A stretch of 64,000 bases of DNA. Origin: an uncultured Porphyromonadaceae bacterium. Its GTDB lineage: Bacteria; Bacteroidota; Bacteroidia; Bacteroidales; UBA11471. The number at the start of each line of letters is the position of its first letter. The first letter of the stretch is position 1. The translations under genes and the position numbers were made by a program. The notes beneath the pieces were generated by a model. The model worked only from the letters and a program-made list of their open reading frames with translations, searched no databases and had not been told where the DNA came from. This document shows positions 44,862 to 54,757 of the stretch, piece by piece. The stretch spans positions 13,536-77,535 of the forward strand of contig URHG01000008.1 in NCBI GenBank assembly GCA_900547555.1. The letters are read 5' to 3'.

Positions 44862-45548
44862 ATGAAGATACTGATCATCGAAGATGAACCCTCTTTACGA
44901 GAAATCATGTCGAGAGCATTACGCGAAAACGGATATGTCGTCGAAAACGCATCGACTTACACCGAGGCCGACTCGAAAATAGCTGGTTACACGTACGATT
45001 GTATTCTTCTCGACATCATGCTGCCCGACGGAAACGGACTGAAACTACTCGAACACCTGAAAGAGTTGCGCAAACGCGACAACGTGATTATCATCTCGGC
45101 TCGCGATTCTCTCGAAGACAAGATACTCGGGCTCGAACTCGGCGCAGACGACTATCTGCCGAAACCATTCCATACGGCCGAACTCAAAGCTCGTATCAAA
45201 AGCGTCGTACGCCGCAGCCGTAACGACGGGAATCTCGATATCATTCTGGGAAATGTCTCTCTCGACCCCGAAAGTTGCCGGGTAAAAATCGCAGGTAAAG
45301 AGATCGAATTGCTGAAAAAAGAATTCGATATACTCCGATTTTTCATGCAGCGCCCCAATCATGTCGTAGACAAATCGGTACTTGCCGAAGCCGTATGGGG
45401 GGATCATGCCGATCAAGCCGACAACTTCCATTTCGTCTATGCCCAAATGAAGAACTTACGCCGTAAACTGTCCGAATCGGGAGCTGACATAGAAATAAAA
45501 TCGGTATACGGATTCGGATACAAACTGACTCCGCCCGAAACCGAATAA
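44862..45548 (+). CDS. OmpR/PhoB-type response regulator
   Basis: 228 residues: receiver domain with acidic pair Glu7/Asp8, phospho-acceptor Asp 51 (LLDIMLPDGNG), Ser 79 and Lys 101 (PKPF); then a winged-helix DNA-binding domain (VWGDHADQADNFHFVYAQMKNLR, GFGYKL). Twelve nt separate it from its kinase. The downstream PepSY-like gene is a likely target or sensor accessory. Confidence 0.95.
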   Translation: MKILIIEDEPSLREIMSRALRENGYVVENASTYTEADSKIAGYTYDCILLDIMLPDGNGLKLLEHLKELRKRDNVIIISARDSLEDKILGLELGADDYLPKPFHTAELKARIKSVVRRSRNDGNLDIILGNVSLDPESCRVKIAGKEIELLKKEFDILRFFMQRPNHVVDKSVLAEAVWGDHADQADNFHFVYAQMKNLRRKLSESGADIEIKSVYGFGYKLTPPETE

Positions 45549-45559
45549 CCTCATCTATC

Positions 45560-46831
45560 ATGAAACTGATCTATCGCATAGCCTTACGACTTTCTCTCTT
45601 CTTAGTGCCACTCATGGCTTTATGGGCCATATTGTTTTATTTTACGATGGTCGACGAAATAAATGAAGAAGCCGATGACGCACTCGACGATTACTCCGAA
45701 ATGATCATTATCCGTATGCTGGCAGGCAGAGAGCTGCCCGCACTCAATAGCGGATCGAACAACAGTTACTCGATCGTGCCCGTAGATGAAATGTATGCCG
45801 ATACCCACCCGCACATCAAATACTACGATGCCGAAGTATATATTCCCGAAAAAGAGGAAACCGAACCGGCTCGTATCCTCACCATTATTTTTCAAGATAA
45901 TGACGAGAATTACTACGAACTGAAAGTTGCGACTCCAACTTTTGAAAAAGACGATCTACGGCAAGCCATTTTATTCTGGGTCATTCTCCTCTACTTATCA
46001 TTGCTCATAACAACCTTAGCTCTCACCATGTGGGTCTTCCATCGCAGTATGCGTCCCTTGTACGAACTGTTACACTGGCTCGACCGATACACACCGGGTC
46101 AAAAAAACAATCCTGTCCCCAATAATACCCATATCAGAGAATTCTACAAACTCAATACGGCGGCACAACAAGCTGTAAATCGGGTTGAAAACGTATTTGA
46201 CCAACAAAAACAATTCATCGGGAATGCATCACACGAATTACAAACTCCTCTCGCTGTACTCGGCACCCGCATAGAATGGTTAATCGACCAAACTCAACTG
46301 AATGAAATACAAACAGAGGAACTGCTAAAAATGCAGCGTTCACTCAGCCATATCACACGCCTAAACAAAACTCTTCTACTGCTTACCAAAATAGAAAACG
46401 GACAATTCCCGGAAAACAGCACGATCGATCTTCGGGCGATAATCCAAGAACAAACAGATCTCTATAATGAGATTTACGCAAGCCGTAATCTCTCATGCTG
46501 TGTGAACATTTCGGGAGAATTTACGGTTAAGATGAATGAGTCTTTGGCATCGACTCTGATCAATAACCTGCTGAAAAATGCTTTTATACATTCCGAATCA
46601 GGAAGTAAAATCGTCATTTCGATGCAAGACAAAACGCTGACCGTAAGTAACGATGGAACAAAACCGCTCGATGCCGCACGGATTTTCGACCGTTTTTATC
46701 AGGGCGAAAAAAAAGAGGGCTCTACTGGGCTCGGACTCGCCCTTGTAAAAGCCGTATGCAGGTATTACCATCTGCATCTCGAATATCGATTCGACGATAG
46801 TCGCCATTATTTTTCGATCATCTGGCCATAA
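45560..46831 (+). CDS. Sensor histidine kinase
   Basis: 423 residues: membrane helix at about 8-30, a periplasmic sensor of about 105 residues, a second helix at about 137-160, a dimerisation domain with His 225 (FIGNASHELQTPL), N-box around Asn 340 (NNLLKNAFIHS) and G-box STGLGLALVKA. The ATP lid is short. The periplasmic domain is acidic and not one I recognise. Paired with the response regulator directly upstream. Confidence 0.94.
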   Translation: MKLIYRIALRLSLFLVPLMALWAILFYFTMVDEINEEADDALDDYSEMIIIRMLAGRELPALNSGSNNSYSIVPVDEMYADTHPHIKYYDAEVYIPEKEETEPARILTIIFQDNDENYYELKVATPTFEKDDLRQAILFWVILLYLSLLITTLALTMWVFHRSMRPLYELLHWLDRYTPGQKNNPVPNNTHIREFYKLNTAAQQAVNRVENVFDQQKQFIGNASHELQTPLAVLGTRIEWLIDQTQLNEIQTEELLKMQRSLSHITRLNKTLLLLTKIENGQFPENSTIDLRAIIQEQTDLYNEIYASRNLSCCVNISGEFTVKMNESLASTLINNLLKNAFIHSESGSKIVISMQDKTLTVSNDGTKPLDAARIFDRFYQGEKKEGSTGLGLALVKAVCRYYHLHLEYRFDDSRHYFSIIWP

Positions 46832-46954
46832 AAACAAAAAAAATCGATTTTTCCGCGAAAAAAATCGGTTATTTCAAATTCTTTTCAAAATCGGGTAAGA
46901 TATTTGTCTCAGAAAACAATATGAAACATGTCTAACCCCTAAAAATTAAATGTT

Positions 46955-47395
46955 ATGAAAAAGTTAATGATTCTCTCAGCCATCTTGCTTTCGTTGGGTA
47001 TTTTCACCGCAAAAGCCGACAATGACCGCATGATTACCGTAAAACAACTGCCCCAAAAATCGCAGGAGTTTATAAAACAACATTTCCCCAATGAGAAAGT
47101 GGCGTACGCCAAATTCGAACGGGAATTTCTCGACAGCAAATACGAAGTCGTATTTACCAACAGTGCAAAAATCGAATTCTTCAAAAACGGAGATTGGAAA
47201 GAAGTTGACTGCAAATATTCCACTGTTCCGGCAGCTATCATTCCGCAACAAATCGCAACGTATGTAAAACAAAATTATCCCGATGCATCGATTGTAAAAA
47301 TCGACAGAGACAAACGTGATTACGAAGTGAAACTGACCAATCGTCTCGAACTGACATTCGACCTGAATTTCAATCTTATCGAAATCGACGACTAA
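46955..47395 (+). CDS. PepSY-like periplasmic protein
   Basis: 146 residues: signal peptide (MKKLMILSAILLSLGIFTAKA) and two PepSY-like repeats (LPQKSQEFIKQHFPNEKVAYAK and IPQQIATYVKQNYPDASIVKI), each ending in a charged strand. This small exported family is often next to two-component systems in Bacteroidetes and may modulate the kinase's sensor or be a product of its regulon. 123 nt after the kinase, so either the same operon or its own promoter. Confidence 0.85.
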   Translation: MKKLMILSAILLSLGIFTAKADNDRMITVKQLPQKSQEFIKQHFPNEKVAYAKFEREFLDSKYEVVFTNSAKIEFFKNGDWKEVDCKYSTVPAAIIPQQIATYVKQNYPDASIVKIDRDKRDYEVKLTNRLELTFDLNFNLIEIDD

Positions 47396-47552
47396 TTCCA
47401 CGACACGTATCATGAAAACGACTCTTTCTCCATACAAAAACTGTAACCGCCGAATATTTCGATGCAGAATTTGAAAATAACGGCCGTGAAGAAAAAGTCA
47501 GAAATCGGATACACAAAGAAACACTCTCCAAAGTTTTCTTTTATTCCTACCA

Positions 47553-47581
47553 AGGAGCTGCACCGATCAGGAGCAGCTCCT
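47553..47581 (+). terminator. Terminator-like hairpin after the PepSY region
   Basis: AGGAGCTGC / GCAGCTCCT with an 11-nt loop, followed by a weak T-rich ATTCTTAT. Confidence 0.5.
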
Positions 47582-47812
47582 ATTCTTATCTCTATCGATA
47601 TTTCTTAACAGCCCAAAAGACGTTTGCTTTTTCGACTCCGAATGCTTTTCTTCCACACCTGAAAAGACAAACCCGATTACTACTCCCGACTTTCAAAACA
47701 GATAGAATCTTTCTAAGCTGTTTTCCTCCATAAAAATGACTTCGACACCTCCCCGATTTTCTCTGTCGCAGACTTATTTTTTCCAAATCGGATTTTCTTA
47801 TTTACAAATTCT

Positions 47813-47820
47813 TATCTTTG
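47813..47820 (+). promoter_or_regulatory. Bacteroidetes -7-like box (TATCTTTG) for the DUF4359 gene
   Basis: 26 nt before the ATG at 47846. Confidence 0.5.
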
Positions 47821-47845
47821 AAGTCTCAAAAAAAAATCTCATCTC

Positions 47846-48175
47846 ATGAAAAAATGGATTGCATTACTCATCGGCATCGCTTGTTTATCGACATTGATCA
47901 TAACCTGCCCTTCGGCCGAGAATCATCGCGAGGCAATAAAAACAGTCTGTAACGAATCTTTGCAAGAAAGCGATAATCTGCTTGTCTCTATGCTGGGCGG
48001 TTATTTGCTCGATACAATAGCCCAAGAAATGATCTCGACCCACAACTACTTTATTTTATCGACCGGGTCTATCGATTACGACAGCGAATCACACTTGGCC
48101 AGTATCGGCATTTTGGGACATGTCTTCGTCCTTTTCGATAAAAACGACTTGAATAAAATCATAGACCAATTATAA
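47846..48175 (+). CDS. DUF4359-family small exported protein
   Basis: 109 residues. An N-terminal hydrophobic helix (WIALLIGIACLSTLIITC) could be a signal anchor or signal peptide. It is followed directly by CPSAENHREAIKTV, the C-P-x5-H-x-x-A-I start of the DUF4359 domain, and a C-terminal strand region (DYDSESHLASIGILGHVFVLF). Function unknown. Stands alone with its own promoter and terminator. Confidence 0.82.
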   Translation: MKKWIALLIGIACLSTLIITCPSAENHREAIKTVCNESLQESDNLLVSMLGGYLLDTIAQEMISTHNYFILSTGSIDYDSESHLASIGILGHVFVLFDKNDLNKIIDQL

Positions 48176-48197
48176 CTTTTCCTCCTATCCATCAAAG

Positions 48198-48230
48198 AAA
48201 CAGCCCTCGGAAAAACTCCGGGGGCTGTTT
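48198..48230. terminator. Terminator between the DUF4359 and first PL11 genes
   Basis: AAACAGCCC / GGGCTGTTT with further pairing TCGG / CCGG inside; T-rich on the plus side and shared by two convergent genes. Confidence 0.75.
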
Positions 48231-48254
48231 CTGTTTGAATATTTAACTTATAAG

Positions 48255-51200
48255 CTACCACTTAAACAATTTTTCGGTGTGGAGGGATTTACCGTCTTGT
48301 GTGACGGTCAGGGTGTACATGCCTTGCGGGAGGGATTCCAGTCCGCTGATGACCAGTCGGGGAAGGCCTTGTGTGTCGTATTCCCGCTCGAAGACGGCGA
48401 TGCCGGCATTGTTGTAGAGCACGACGCTCGTCCGGCGGCTTTCCGGGTCGTTGAAGCGGATTTGAAGCTGGTCGGTGAATCGTGTCGGGTAGACTTGGAT
48501 CGGGTCTTCGTGGGTCGATGCTGCTGTTTCTGCGAGGCCGGCACTCGTCTTCTGGTAGTATTCTTCGACTTGCCGTTCGTTCATCGCTCCGGTGGAGATC
48601 ACCAGCTCGTCCAGCATGCCCCGGAAGGGGAGCTGAATGTCGCCTTCTGTCCGGTTACCGATCGTCAGACGGCTGATCTCGAGGTCGCCGCACTTGTCGC
48701 TGATATTCGCTTTTCTGTCTCCGTTGATGTAGAGGTAGAGCTTCCCGTCTTCCCGGTCCCGAATGCAGATGAGCTGGTTCCACTCGTTGTTGAACAGGGT
48801 GGTGCTGCGCAGGGCGGCTTTGGTCGTTTCTGTGCCGTCGCTGATGGAGAAGGAGAAGGTCTTGTTCATCTCGATGCGGATAAACGAGCCGTTGTCGCCT
48901 TCGATGTTCAGCAGGTTCTGGTCGGCTTTTTCGGCTTTTATCCACAGGGCAATGGTGAAGGGGTTGTCGGTGAGTCCGTCCAGTTCGGGGTAGCTTGCCT
49001 GGGTGAGCCAGCTCGTCTCTGTTGCCGTAGCCGGGAAGGTGATGGCGTTCCCGCTGTGCCCGGTGCTCCATTCGGGGGTGAAGCCTTCGGCTACGGCCTG
49101 TCCGTATATCGTGTTGGCGGCTGTCGTGCCGGAGGTTTCATCGAAGTGGTATTGGGCTACGGCGGTGATCTCCTCTTCGGGTATGATTTCAAAGGTGATG
49201 GTCTCGGTGGGGTTGGATACGGGGTTGCCGTAGGTGCTCAGCTCGATCGTGTAGGTACCCGATACGGTGGGGGTTCCGAAGATGCTGATGGTGTGGGCGT
49301 CTTCGTCGTATTTCGAGGTGATTCCTCCGGGCAGGCTCGTGTTGAGTTCCACGCCGTCGCAACGTTCCCAGCGGAAGGTGATGGTGTCGATGGGCATGTG
49401 TATGCCGACGGTTTGGTTGCGGGCTCCCGGGGCTATTTTCGTCAGGCGGGCGTATTCGATTTCTCCGTCTCCGATGTAGTATCCCAGGTGGGGCGGTTGG
49501 TTATAGGCCACGTTCTGCCAGGCGATGCCCATGCGGTAAACGTGGTCGTGCATGAGGGTGGGTATTCGGTATTGGGTGGGGGTTGTGGTGGTAAAGAGTA
49601 CCAAACTGGCGGAATCGCTCCGGTCCCACAATATGATTTCTTCTCGCCAATCGCCAAATAGATCCGCCTGCAAGCAGGGGGTCGCCTTGGTCGAATTGCA
49701 GGAATTCACTTTCTCGAAGCTGGTGAGTTCGAGTATAGATGAAGCCTTTTTCTTTTCGGGATTCCATTTACTGATGGTTGTATTGTCCAGCAACTCGTCC
49801 TGTAAGTCCCCGTCCCAATAGACCCGGAAGTTCATGGCCGGACGATTGTCTCCTATTTTATTCCCTTTACAATCGCGGACTCCGCCTTCGCTCGTCCACG
49901 ATTCCACACCCCGATAATTGGGGTCTATATCCCCGGCACCGGCGCGGCCTACATCTTTTCCGGTATATTCTCCATAGATGATCTCTCCGGTTCCGGCTCG
50001 GTGAAGGTCAAAACCGTATTTGGCCGTTGTTTCTTCGTGTGGTGTGAAGAGTTCAAGCCCGGGCAGGTCGGGGTCGAAATCCGTCAAGTGTATGGCATCG
50101 CCGTGACCGAGGCCGGTACGATAGAGCAAAGATCCATCGTTGTCGATGACACAGGCGCCGTAAACGATCTCGTCGCAACCGTCTTCGTCGACATCGCCCA
50201 CCGAGAGGTTGTGGTTGCCCTGGCCGTATGCGCCCTCTCCCGACCTGGTCGAGTCGTGAAGCCACAACTGCGTGAGCTCTTGCCCGTCGAAATTATAAGC
50301 GGCCAAAGCTGCCCGTTCGTAATATCCCCGGCACATCACCAGACTGGGGCGCACACCGTCGAGATAGGCGATGCAGGCCAGATAACGTTCCGATCGGTTG
50401 CCGTAACTGTCATTACCCCAACTCGATACGTTGCCCCTCAGGGGACTATACGGGACGGTCGTAATCTCGGCACCCGTCTCGCCGTTGAACACGGTCAAAT
50501 ACTCCGATCCGGTAATCACCATACCGCGTGAATTTCTATAATCGGCGTCGGCACTGTCATCGCCCATCAATACGGCCTTCCCCTTGCCATCGATCGTCCC
50601 CGGGGCCGTCTTGCAGGCCACTTCGGCCTTACCGTCTCCGTCGAGGTCATATACCATGAATTGGGTGTAGTGGGCCCCTGCCCGTATGTTTTTTCCGAGA
50701 TTGATACGCCAAAGCTGCGTACCGTCGAACTTGTAACAGTCGAGATAGACTTCTCCCGTGATTCCGTAATGGGAATTGTCCCGTGAATTGGTAGGATCCC
50801 ACTTGACTATGATTTCGTATTTCCCGTCGCCGTCGACATCACCCACACTGCAATCATTGGGTGTGTAGGAATAAAATTGCCCGTTGGGGTAATCTTCCTT
50901 GTCATCTCCGTTGGTTACCGAGTAAGGCGGGGTAACACCCGAGGGAGGACGTTGCAACTTTATCTTTTGGTAGAACTTGTCCCATACGCCCGTTTCTTCC
51001 GAACTGTCGGTCTCCTTGCCGTAATCGACCCGTTTCACAACGTAGACCGATCCGGTCGTCCCCTCCTTGTCGACGTAGTTGGTCGATGAGGTAATCGGTT
51101 CGTCGCCGTTGAGTTTCTCCCCGTCCCGGTAGAGATTGAATCCCGCCGAAGGGCTGTCGGTGCCGAGGTAACGCCAGCTGACGAAAACTCCCTCGTCGGT

Positions 51201-51317
51201 CTTGACGGCCACCACGCCCCGGCCTATCTTCTCCTGCTGGGGCTGCCCGGAAACTGCCGGTGTTACCGACAATGTAAGGGCGTATACCAACGCCGCATAA
51301 ATGTAACTTCTTTTCAT
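48255..51317 (-). CDS. Rhamnogalacturonan lyase (PL11) with LamG domain and T9SS tail
   Basis: Cuts the rhamnogalacturonan-I backbone by beta-elimination, secreted. Signal peptide 1-24; a fibronectin-like start (VFVSWRYLGTD); the PL11 propeller at about 120-620 with many calcium loops of the GDVDGDGKYE kind (also DLDGDGKAE, GDVDEDGCDE); an Ig-like segment; a LamG-like domain at about 740-920 (FHFDE-type start, FTIALWIKAE); and a type IX sorting tail (VYPTRFTDQLQI, LPQGMYTLTV). 1020 residues. It is markedly more GC-rich than its paralogue next door, strongest in the LamG and tail part. Confidence 0.92.
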   Translation of the reverse strand: MKRSYIYAALVYALTLSVTPAVSGQPQQEKIGRGVVAVKTDEGVFVSWRYLGTDSPSAGFNLYRDGEKLNGDEPITSSTNYVDKEGTTGSVYVVKRVDYGKETDSSEETGVWDKFYQKIKLQRPPSGVTPPYSVTNGDDKEDYPNGQFYSYTPNDCSVGDVDGDGKYEIIVKWDPTNSRDNSHYGITGEVYLDCYKFDGTQLWRINLGKNIRAGAHYTQFMVYDLDGDGKAEVACKTAPGTIDGKGKAVLMGDDSADADYRNSRGMVITGSEYLTVFNGETGAEITTVPYSPLRGNVSSWGNDSYGNRSERYLACIAYLDGVRPSLVMCRGYYERAALAAYNFDGQELTQLWLHDSTRSGEGAYGQGNHNLSVGDVDEDGCDEIVYGACVIDNDGSLLYRTGLGHGDAIHLTDFDPDLPGLELFTPHEETTAKYGFDLHRAGTGEIIYGEYTGKDVGRAGAGDIDPNYRGVESWTSEGGVRDCKGNKIGDNRPAMNFRVYWDGDLQDELLDNTTISKWNPEKKKASSILELTSFEKVNSCNSTKATPCLQADLFGDWREEIILWDRSDSASLVLFTTTTPTQYRIPTLMHDHVYRMGIAWQNVAYNQPPHLGYYIGDGEIEYARLTKIAPGARNQTVGIHMPIDTITFRWERCDGVELNTSLPGGITSKYDEDAHTISIFGTPTVSGTYTIELSTYGNPVSNPTETITFEIIPEEEITAVAQYHFDETSGTTAANTIYGQAVAEGFTPEWSTGHSGNAITFPATATETSWLTQASYPELDGLTDNPFTIALWIKAEKADQNLLNIEGDNGSFIRIEMNKTFSFSISDGTETTKAALRSTTLFNNEWNQLICIRDREDGKLYLYINGDRKANISDKCGDLEISRLTIGNRTEGDIQLPFRGMLDELVISTGAMNERQVEEYYQKTSAGLAETAASTHEDPIQVYPTRFTDQLQIRFNDPESRRTSVVLYNNAGIAVFEREYDTQGLPRLVISGLESLPQGMYTLTVTQDGKSLHTEKLFKW

Positions 51318-51400
51318 GATATTATGTTATAAATAAAATATGATGTAAATGTACGTAAAAGGGATAACATGATTGTGTCTGTAAGTTTTTTTTAAAACAA

Positions 51401-51429
51401 AAAAAGGCTCTATAACGTAGAGCCTTTTT
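51401..51429 (-). terminator. Terminator of the second PL11 gene
   Basis: AAAAAGGCTCT / AGAGCCTTTTT with a 7-nt loop, 20 nt after the stop at 51449. Confidence 0.8.
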
Positions 51430-51448
51430 CTATCGGTTGCGGTAAATC

Positions 51449-54400
51449 TTATTCTTTGATCAATTTACGTGTAAATGTACCTTCCGAAGTTATGACCGTC
51501 AAGGTATACAAGCCATCGGGCCAAGCGTTCAATCCACTGATGATCAGAGGCGAATGTTTTTCGACAAGATAGCTGCGATTGTACATTTCCATACCGCTTA
51601 CAGAATGGATAATAAAGGTAACATTTTCGCTTTCGATACCATCGAGAGTTACGGTAATCTGATCGCTGAAAGTCGTCGGGTAGACTTTAACTCGTTGCGT
51701 TACACTCATCGTCGTTTCGTCAATGGCACCGGAAGGCCGTTGTTCCTCGTAAAGATTACGCACTTTGACCGCACTCAATACCCCCGTGTAGATAACCAGT
51801 TCGTCGATAGCACCCCGGAATGGCGTATTGAAATTGACATTGCAATTTCCGATTACCATATCTTCGGTCTCGAAAATATTGCCTGTACCGTCGGCTTTGC
51901 TACCCACGACTTCTCCATCGATATACATTATGATCTGTCGATTTGCCGAGTCTCGTACACATGTAAGGAAATGCCATTCGTTATCGAAATAGTCCGAGGC
52001 AGCCACATCGAGATTGGTTTTGGTAACATTATCATCAATTCCGAATGTGAGGTTATTGTTTTTGTATTGAATACCTATCCATTTACCGGTAGCCCCGGTC
52101 GATGTGTTGGCCGTATGGCTGCCTTTGTGGAACAGATACCAGTCTATATCGTCGGCACCGGGCGATTTGAACCATAAGGCAATGGAGAATGATCCTGTAC
52201 CCATATTCAACGCATCGTAATGAGGCTGGGCCATGTAGCCTCGGGTTCCGGGGAATGATATGGCATTGCCTTTCACGCCGCTTGTCCAAGCAGGTGTAAG
52301 ATCGTGAGCCGTAGCCTCTCCCGAAATTTTATTTTGAGCCGTCGTACCGGCGGTTTCATCGAAATGGAATACGGCAACCTCGGTAAGAATCGTTTGTTTC
52401 CGCACGGTTATAGTTCCCGGCAAAGAAATGTCGGTCGTTCCGCCATGAGTATCAATAGAGAATTCGAATGTCCCGGTTTCTTCGGGTGTACCGCTTATGG
52501 TAACAGACGACAAGTCGGCATCGATGTCGACCGTTATCCCTTTGGGTAATCGCCCGTTTATTTCTACACCGTCGGCATTGACCCACGTGTAAGCTATGCT
52601 TTCGATTGATTCTCCCACTTCGGTGTTTTGAACCAAATTTCCTTCGCCTGTTTTCACAAGACGGGCCGCCGTCGGATCGATACCGTCGCCGATGTAGTAG
52701 CCCAAGTGAGGAGGTTGGTTATAAGCCACATTTTGCCAAGCAATACCCATACGGTACACATGATCGTGCATAGGAGTAATGAGTCGATAATACGATGAAT
52801 AAGTCGTCGTAAAAACGACCAAAGATGAACTATCACTACCGTTCCATAATATCAATTCTTCGCGCCAGTCGCCGAAGAGGTCAGCTTGCAGACACGGGGT
52901 TTTCTTTGTACCGTTACATGTTGAACCGCTAGCATATTGATAAGGCGTAAAGATACGTTCAGCCTTCTTCTTCTCGGGATTCCACTTATCGATTTTATCG
53001 CCGTCGAGCAGTTCGTCTTGCAAGTCTCCGTCCCAATAAATACGGAAGTTTACCGACGGACGTCCGCTGGTATAAAGCACATTTCCCCGACAATCGTAAA
53101 TATTGCCGTTGGCCGTAGACCAAAACTCGAATCCCCGACTTGTCGGGTCGATATCGGCAGCGATACCCCGACCTACATCGGAACCGGTAAATTCACCATA
53201 TATGATTTTACCTGTACCGGCTTCATGGATATCGAAACCGTATTTTGCCGTCTTTTCTTCATGTGGAGAAAAAACTTCCAATCCATCGATATCGGGATCC
53301 AAATCGGAAAAATGAATGGCGTCGCCATGTCCTAATCCAGTTCGGTACAGTAGTTTACCATCTTGATCGATGGCACAAGCTCCATAAATGATTTCATCGT
53401 AACCATCACTATCGACATCGCCTACCGAAAGATTGTGGTTCCCTTGACCATACGCACCTTTTCCATCGGTAGTCGAATCATGTATCCAACGTCGCGTCAG
53501 ATTCTTTCCGTCGAAGTCGTATGCTACCAACGCCGTACGTTGGTAATATCCTCGACACATTACCAGACTTGGGTGTATTCCGTCGAGATACGCGATACAA
53601 GCCAGATAACGTTCAGACCGATTGAAATAATCGTCTTTGCCCCAATCTTTACTATTTCCTCGTCGAGGGGAATATTCTACGGTAACAATTTCTGCTCCGG
53701 TTTCTCCGTTGAATACCGTGAGGTATTCGGGACCACTTGTTACGATACCTGCGTTTTTCCCATCGGCTCGGTAATCTTTAGTGGGGTCATCATCATTCAT
53801 CAGTACGTAATTTCCTTTCCCATCGATCGTGCCCGGGGCCGTTTTACAGGCCACTTCGGCCTTACCGTCTCCATCGAGGTCATACACCATAAATTGGGTG
53901 TAATGCGCACCGGCCCGTATGTTTTTTCCGAGATTGATACGCCAGAGTTTCTGTCCATCGAGTTTGTAACAGTCGAGGTAGACTTCCCCTGTGTAACCCC
54001 GTTGGGAATTATCACGTGAATTGGTCGGATCCCACTTAACGATGATTTCATACTTTCCGTCGCCATCGACATCGCCCACGCTGCAATCGTTGGGCGTGTA
54101 GGAATAAAATTGCCCATTAGGATAATCTTCAAGTTTACCGCCGACGGTTACCGAGTAAGGCGGAGTAATTCCCGGTTTCGGTCTATCCAATGGTATTTGT
54201 TTATATATGTTAGGCCAAATCTCTTTCACAGTATCACGCTTTGTTACTTTACCACCAACAAGGGTTTCGATGACATATTCCGACGATGTCGTACCCTCGG
54301 TATCGGTATAATTGGTTACGGTTGTAAGAGGTGTTTCGGTAAGTAATTTTCCGTCGCGGTACACATTGAAAGCAGTTGTTTTATCATCGCTGTCGAGAAA

Positions 54401-54571
54401 ACGCCAACTCAGAAAAATGCCGTTCTTTTTCTGACCTTCTTTTTTCGACATATTCACAGCCACAATACCCCGATCGAGCGTTTCGATTTGCGGCATTTGC
54501 GCCATTACCATAAATGGGGAAATTAGAAAAAATATCCACAAATTCAGGATAATACATTTTTTGTTTTTCAT
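51449..54571 (-). CDS. Rhamnogalacturonan lyase (PL11) with LamG domain and T9SS tail
   Basis: 1040 residues from the ATG at 54571, which begins the signal peptide (MKNKKCIILNLWIFFLISPF). Same architecture as the 48255-51317 gene, with near-identical catalytic-propeller segments (NGQFYSYTPNDCSVGDVDGD, AHYTQFMVYDLDGDGKAE) but a diverged LamG domain and sorting tail (VYPTTFSDQITV, GLYTLTVI). It lies upstream of its paralogue on the same strand with a terminator between, so the two can be expressed separately. -7-like box at 54591-54598. Confidence 0.92.
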   Translation of the reverse strand: MKNKKCIILNLWIFFLISPFMVMAQMPQIETLDRGIVAVNMSKKEGQKKNGIFLSWRFLDSDDKTTAFNVYRDGKLLTETPLTTVTNYTDTEGTTSSEYVIETLVGGKVTKRDTVKEIWPNIYKQIPLDRPKPGITPPYSVTVGGKLEDYPNGQFYSYTPNDCSVGDVDGDGKYEIIVKWDPTNSRDNSQRGYTGEVYLDCYKLDGQKLWRINLGKNIRAGAHYTQFMVYDLDGDGKAEVACKTAPGTIDGKGNYVLMNDDDPTKDYRADGKNAGIVTSGPEYLTVFNGETGAEIVTVEYSPRRGNSKDWGKDDYFNRSERYLACIAYLDGIHPSLVMCRGYYQRTALVAYDFDGKNLTRRWIHDSTTDGKGAYGQGNHNLSVGDVDSDGYDEIIYGACAIDQDGKLLYRTGLGHGDAIHFSDLDPDIDGLEVFSPHEEKTAKYGFDIHEAGTGKIIYGEFTGSDVGRGIAADIDPTSRGFEFWSTANGNIYDCRGNVLYTSGRPSVNFRIYWDGDLQDELLDGDKIDKWNPEKKKAERIFTPYQYASGSTCNGTKKTPCLQADLFGDWREELILWNGSDSSSLVVFTTTYSSYYRLITPMHDHVYRMGIAWQNVAYNQPPHLGYYIGDGIDPTAARLVKTGEGNLVQNTEVGESIESIAYTWVNADGVEINGRLPKGITVDIDADLSSVTISGTPEETGTFEFSIDTHGGTTDISLPGTITVRKQTILTEVAVFHFDETAGTTAQNKISGEATAHDLTPAWTSGVKGNAISFPGTRGYMAQPHYDALNMGTGSFSIALWFKSPGADDIDWYLFHKGSHTANTSTGATGKWIGIQYKNNNLTFGIDDNVTKTNLDVAASDYFDNEWHFLTCVRDSANRQIIMYIDGEVVGSKADGTGNIFETEDMVIGNCNVNFNTPFRGAIDELVIYTGVLSAVKVRNLYEEQRPSGAIDETTMSVTQRVKVYPTTFSDQITVTLDGIESENVTFIIHSVSGMEMYNRSYLVEKHSPLIISGLNAWPDGLYTLTVITSEGTFTRKLIKE

Positions 54572-54590
54572 GGTTAAAAATTTTATTTTG

Positions 54591-54598
54591 CAAAGATA
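54591..54598 (-). promoter_or_regulatory. Bacteroidetes -7-like box (TATCTTTG) for the second PL11 gene
   Basis: CAAAGATA on the plus strand, 20 nt before the ATG at 54571. Confidence 0.5.
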
Positions 54599-54739
54599 TA
54601 AGATGAATGTCATTTTTGACTGATTATTTTGATTCTGTTACTGTCTATTTTGCGTCGTAAAACATTCTCTTTATACAAGGAGAGTAAGGGTTTCTTTTTC
54701 TGAAACAGACTCAAACGGTGAAGATGTTACAAATTTTCG

Positions 54740-54747
54740 TATCTTTG
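54740..54747 (+). promoter_or_regulatory. Bacteroidetes -7-like box (TATCTTTG) for ruvX-def-ettA
   Basis: Only 11 nt before the ruvX ATG, implying a nearly leaderless mRNA. Confidence 0.5.
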
Positions 54748-54757
54748 TCCTCTAATA

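Larger units (their letters stand above)
47396..47845 (+). other. 450-nt gap with a possible decayed PepSY-like reading frame
   Basis: From about 47443 the plus strand reads VTAEYFDAEFENNGREEKV, resembling a PepSY-like strand pair, but it has no start codon in frame. An ATG at 47412 lies in another frame and stops after 20 codons. A hairpin and a promoter box follow (separate entries). The rest of the gap shows no supported gene. Confidence 0.3.

Noticed and set aside
47592..47786. 64-codon minus-strand frame in the gap before the DUF4359 gene
   Set aside because: Arginine- and lysine-rich without a signal or homologue-like pattern; most likely chance.
48279..49661. 460-codon plus-strand frame opposite the first PL11 gene
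   Set aside because: A product of the GC-rich coding strand; it reads as repetitive valine-glycine-rich sequence.
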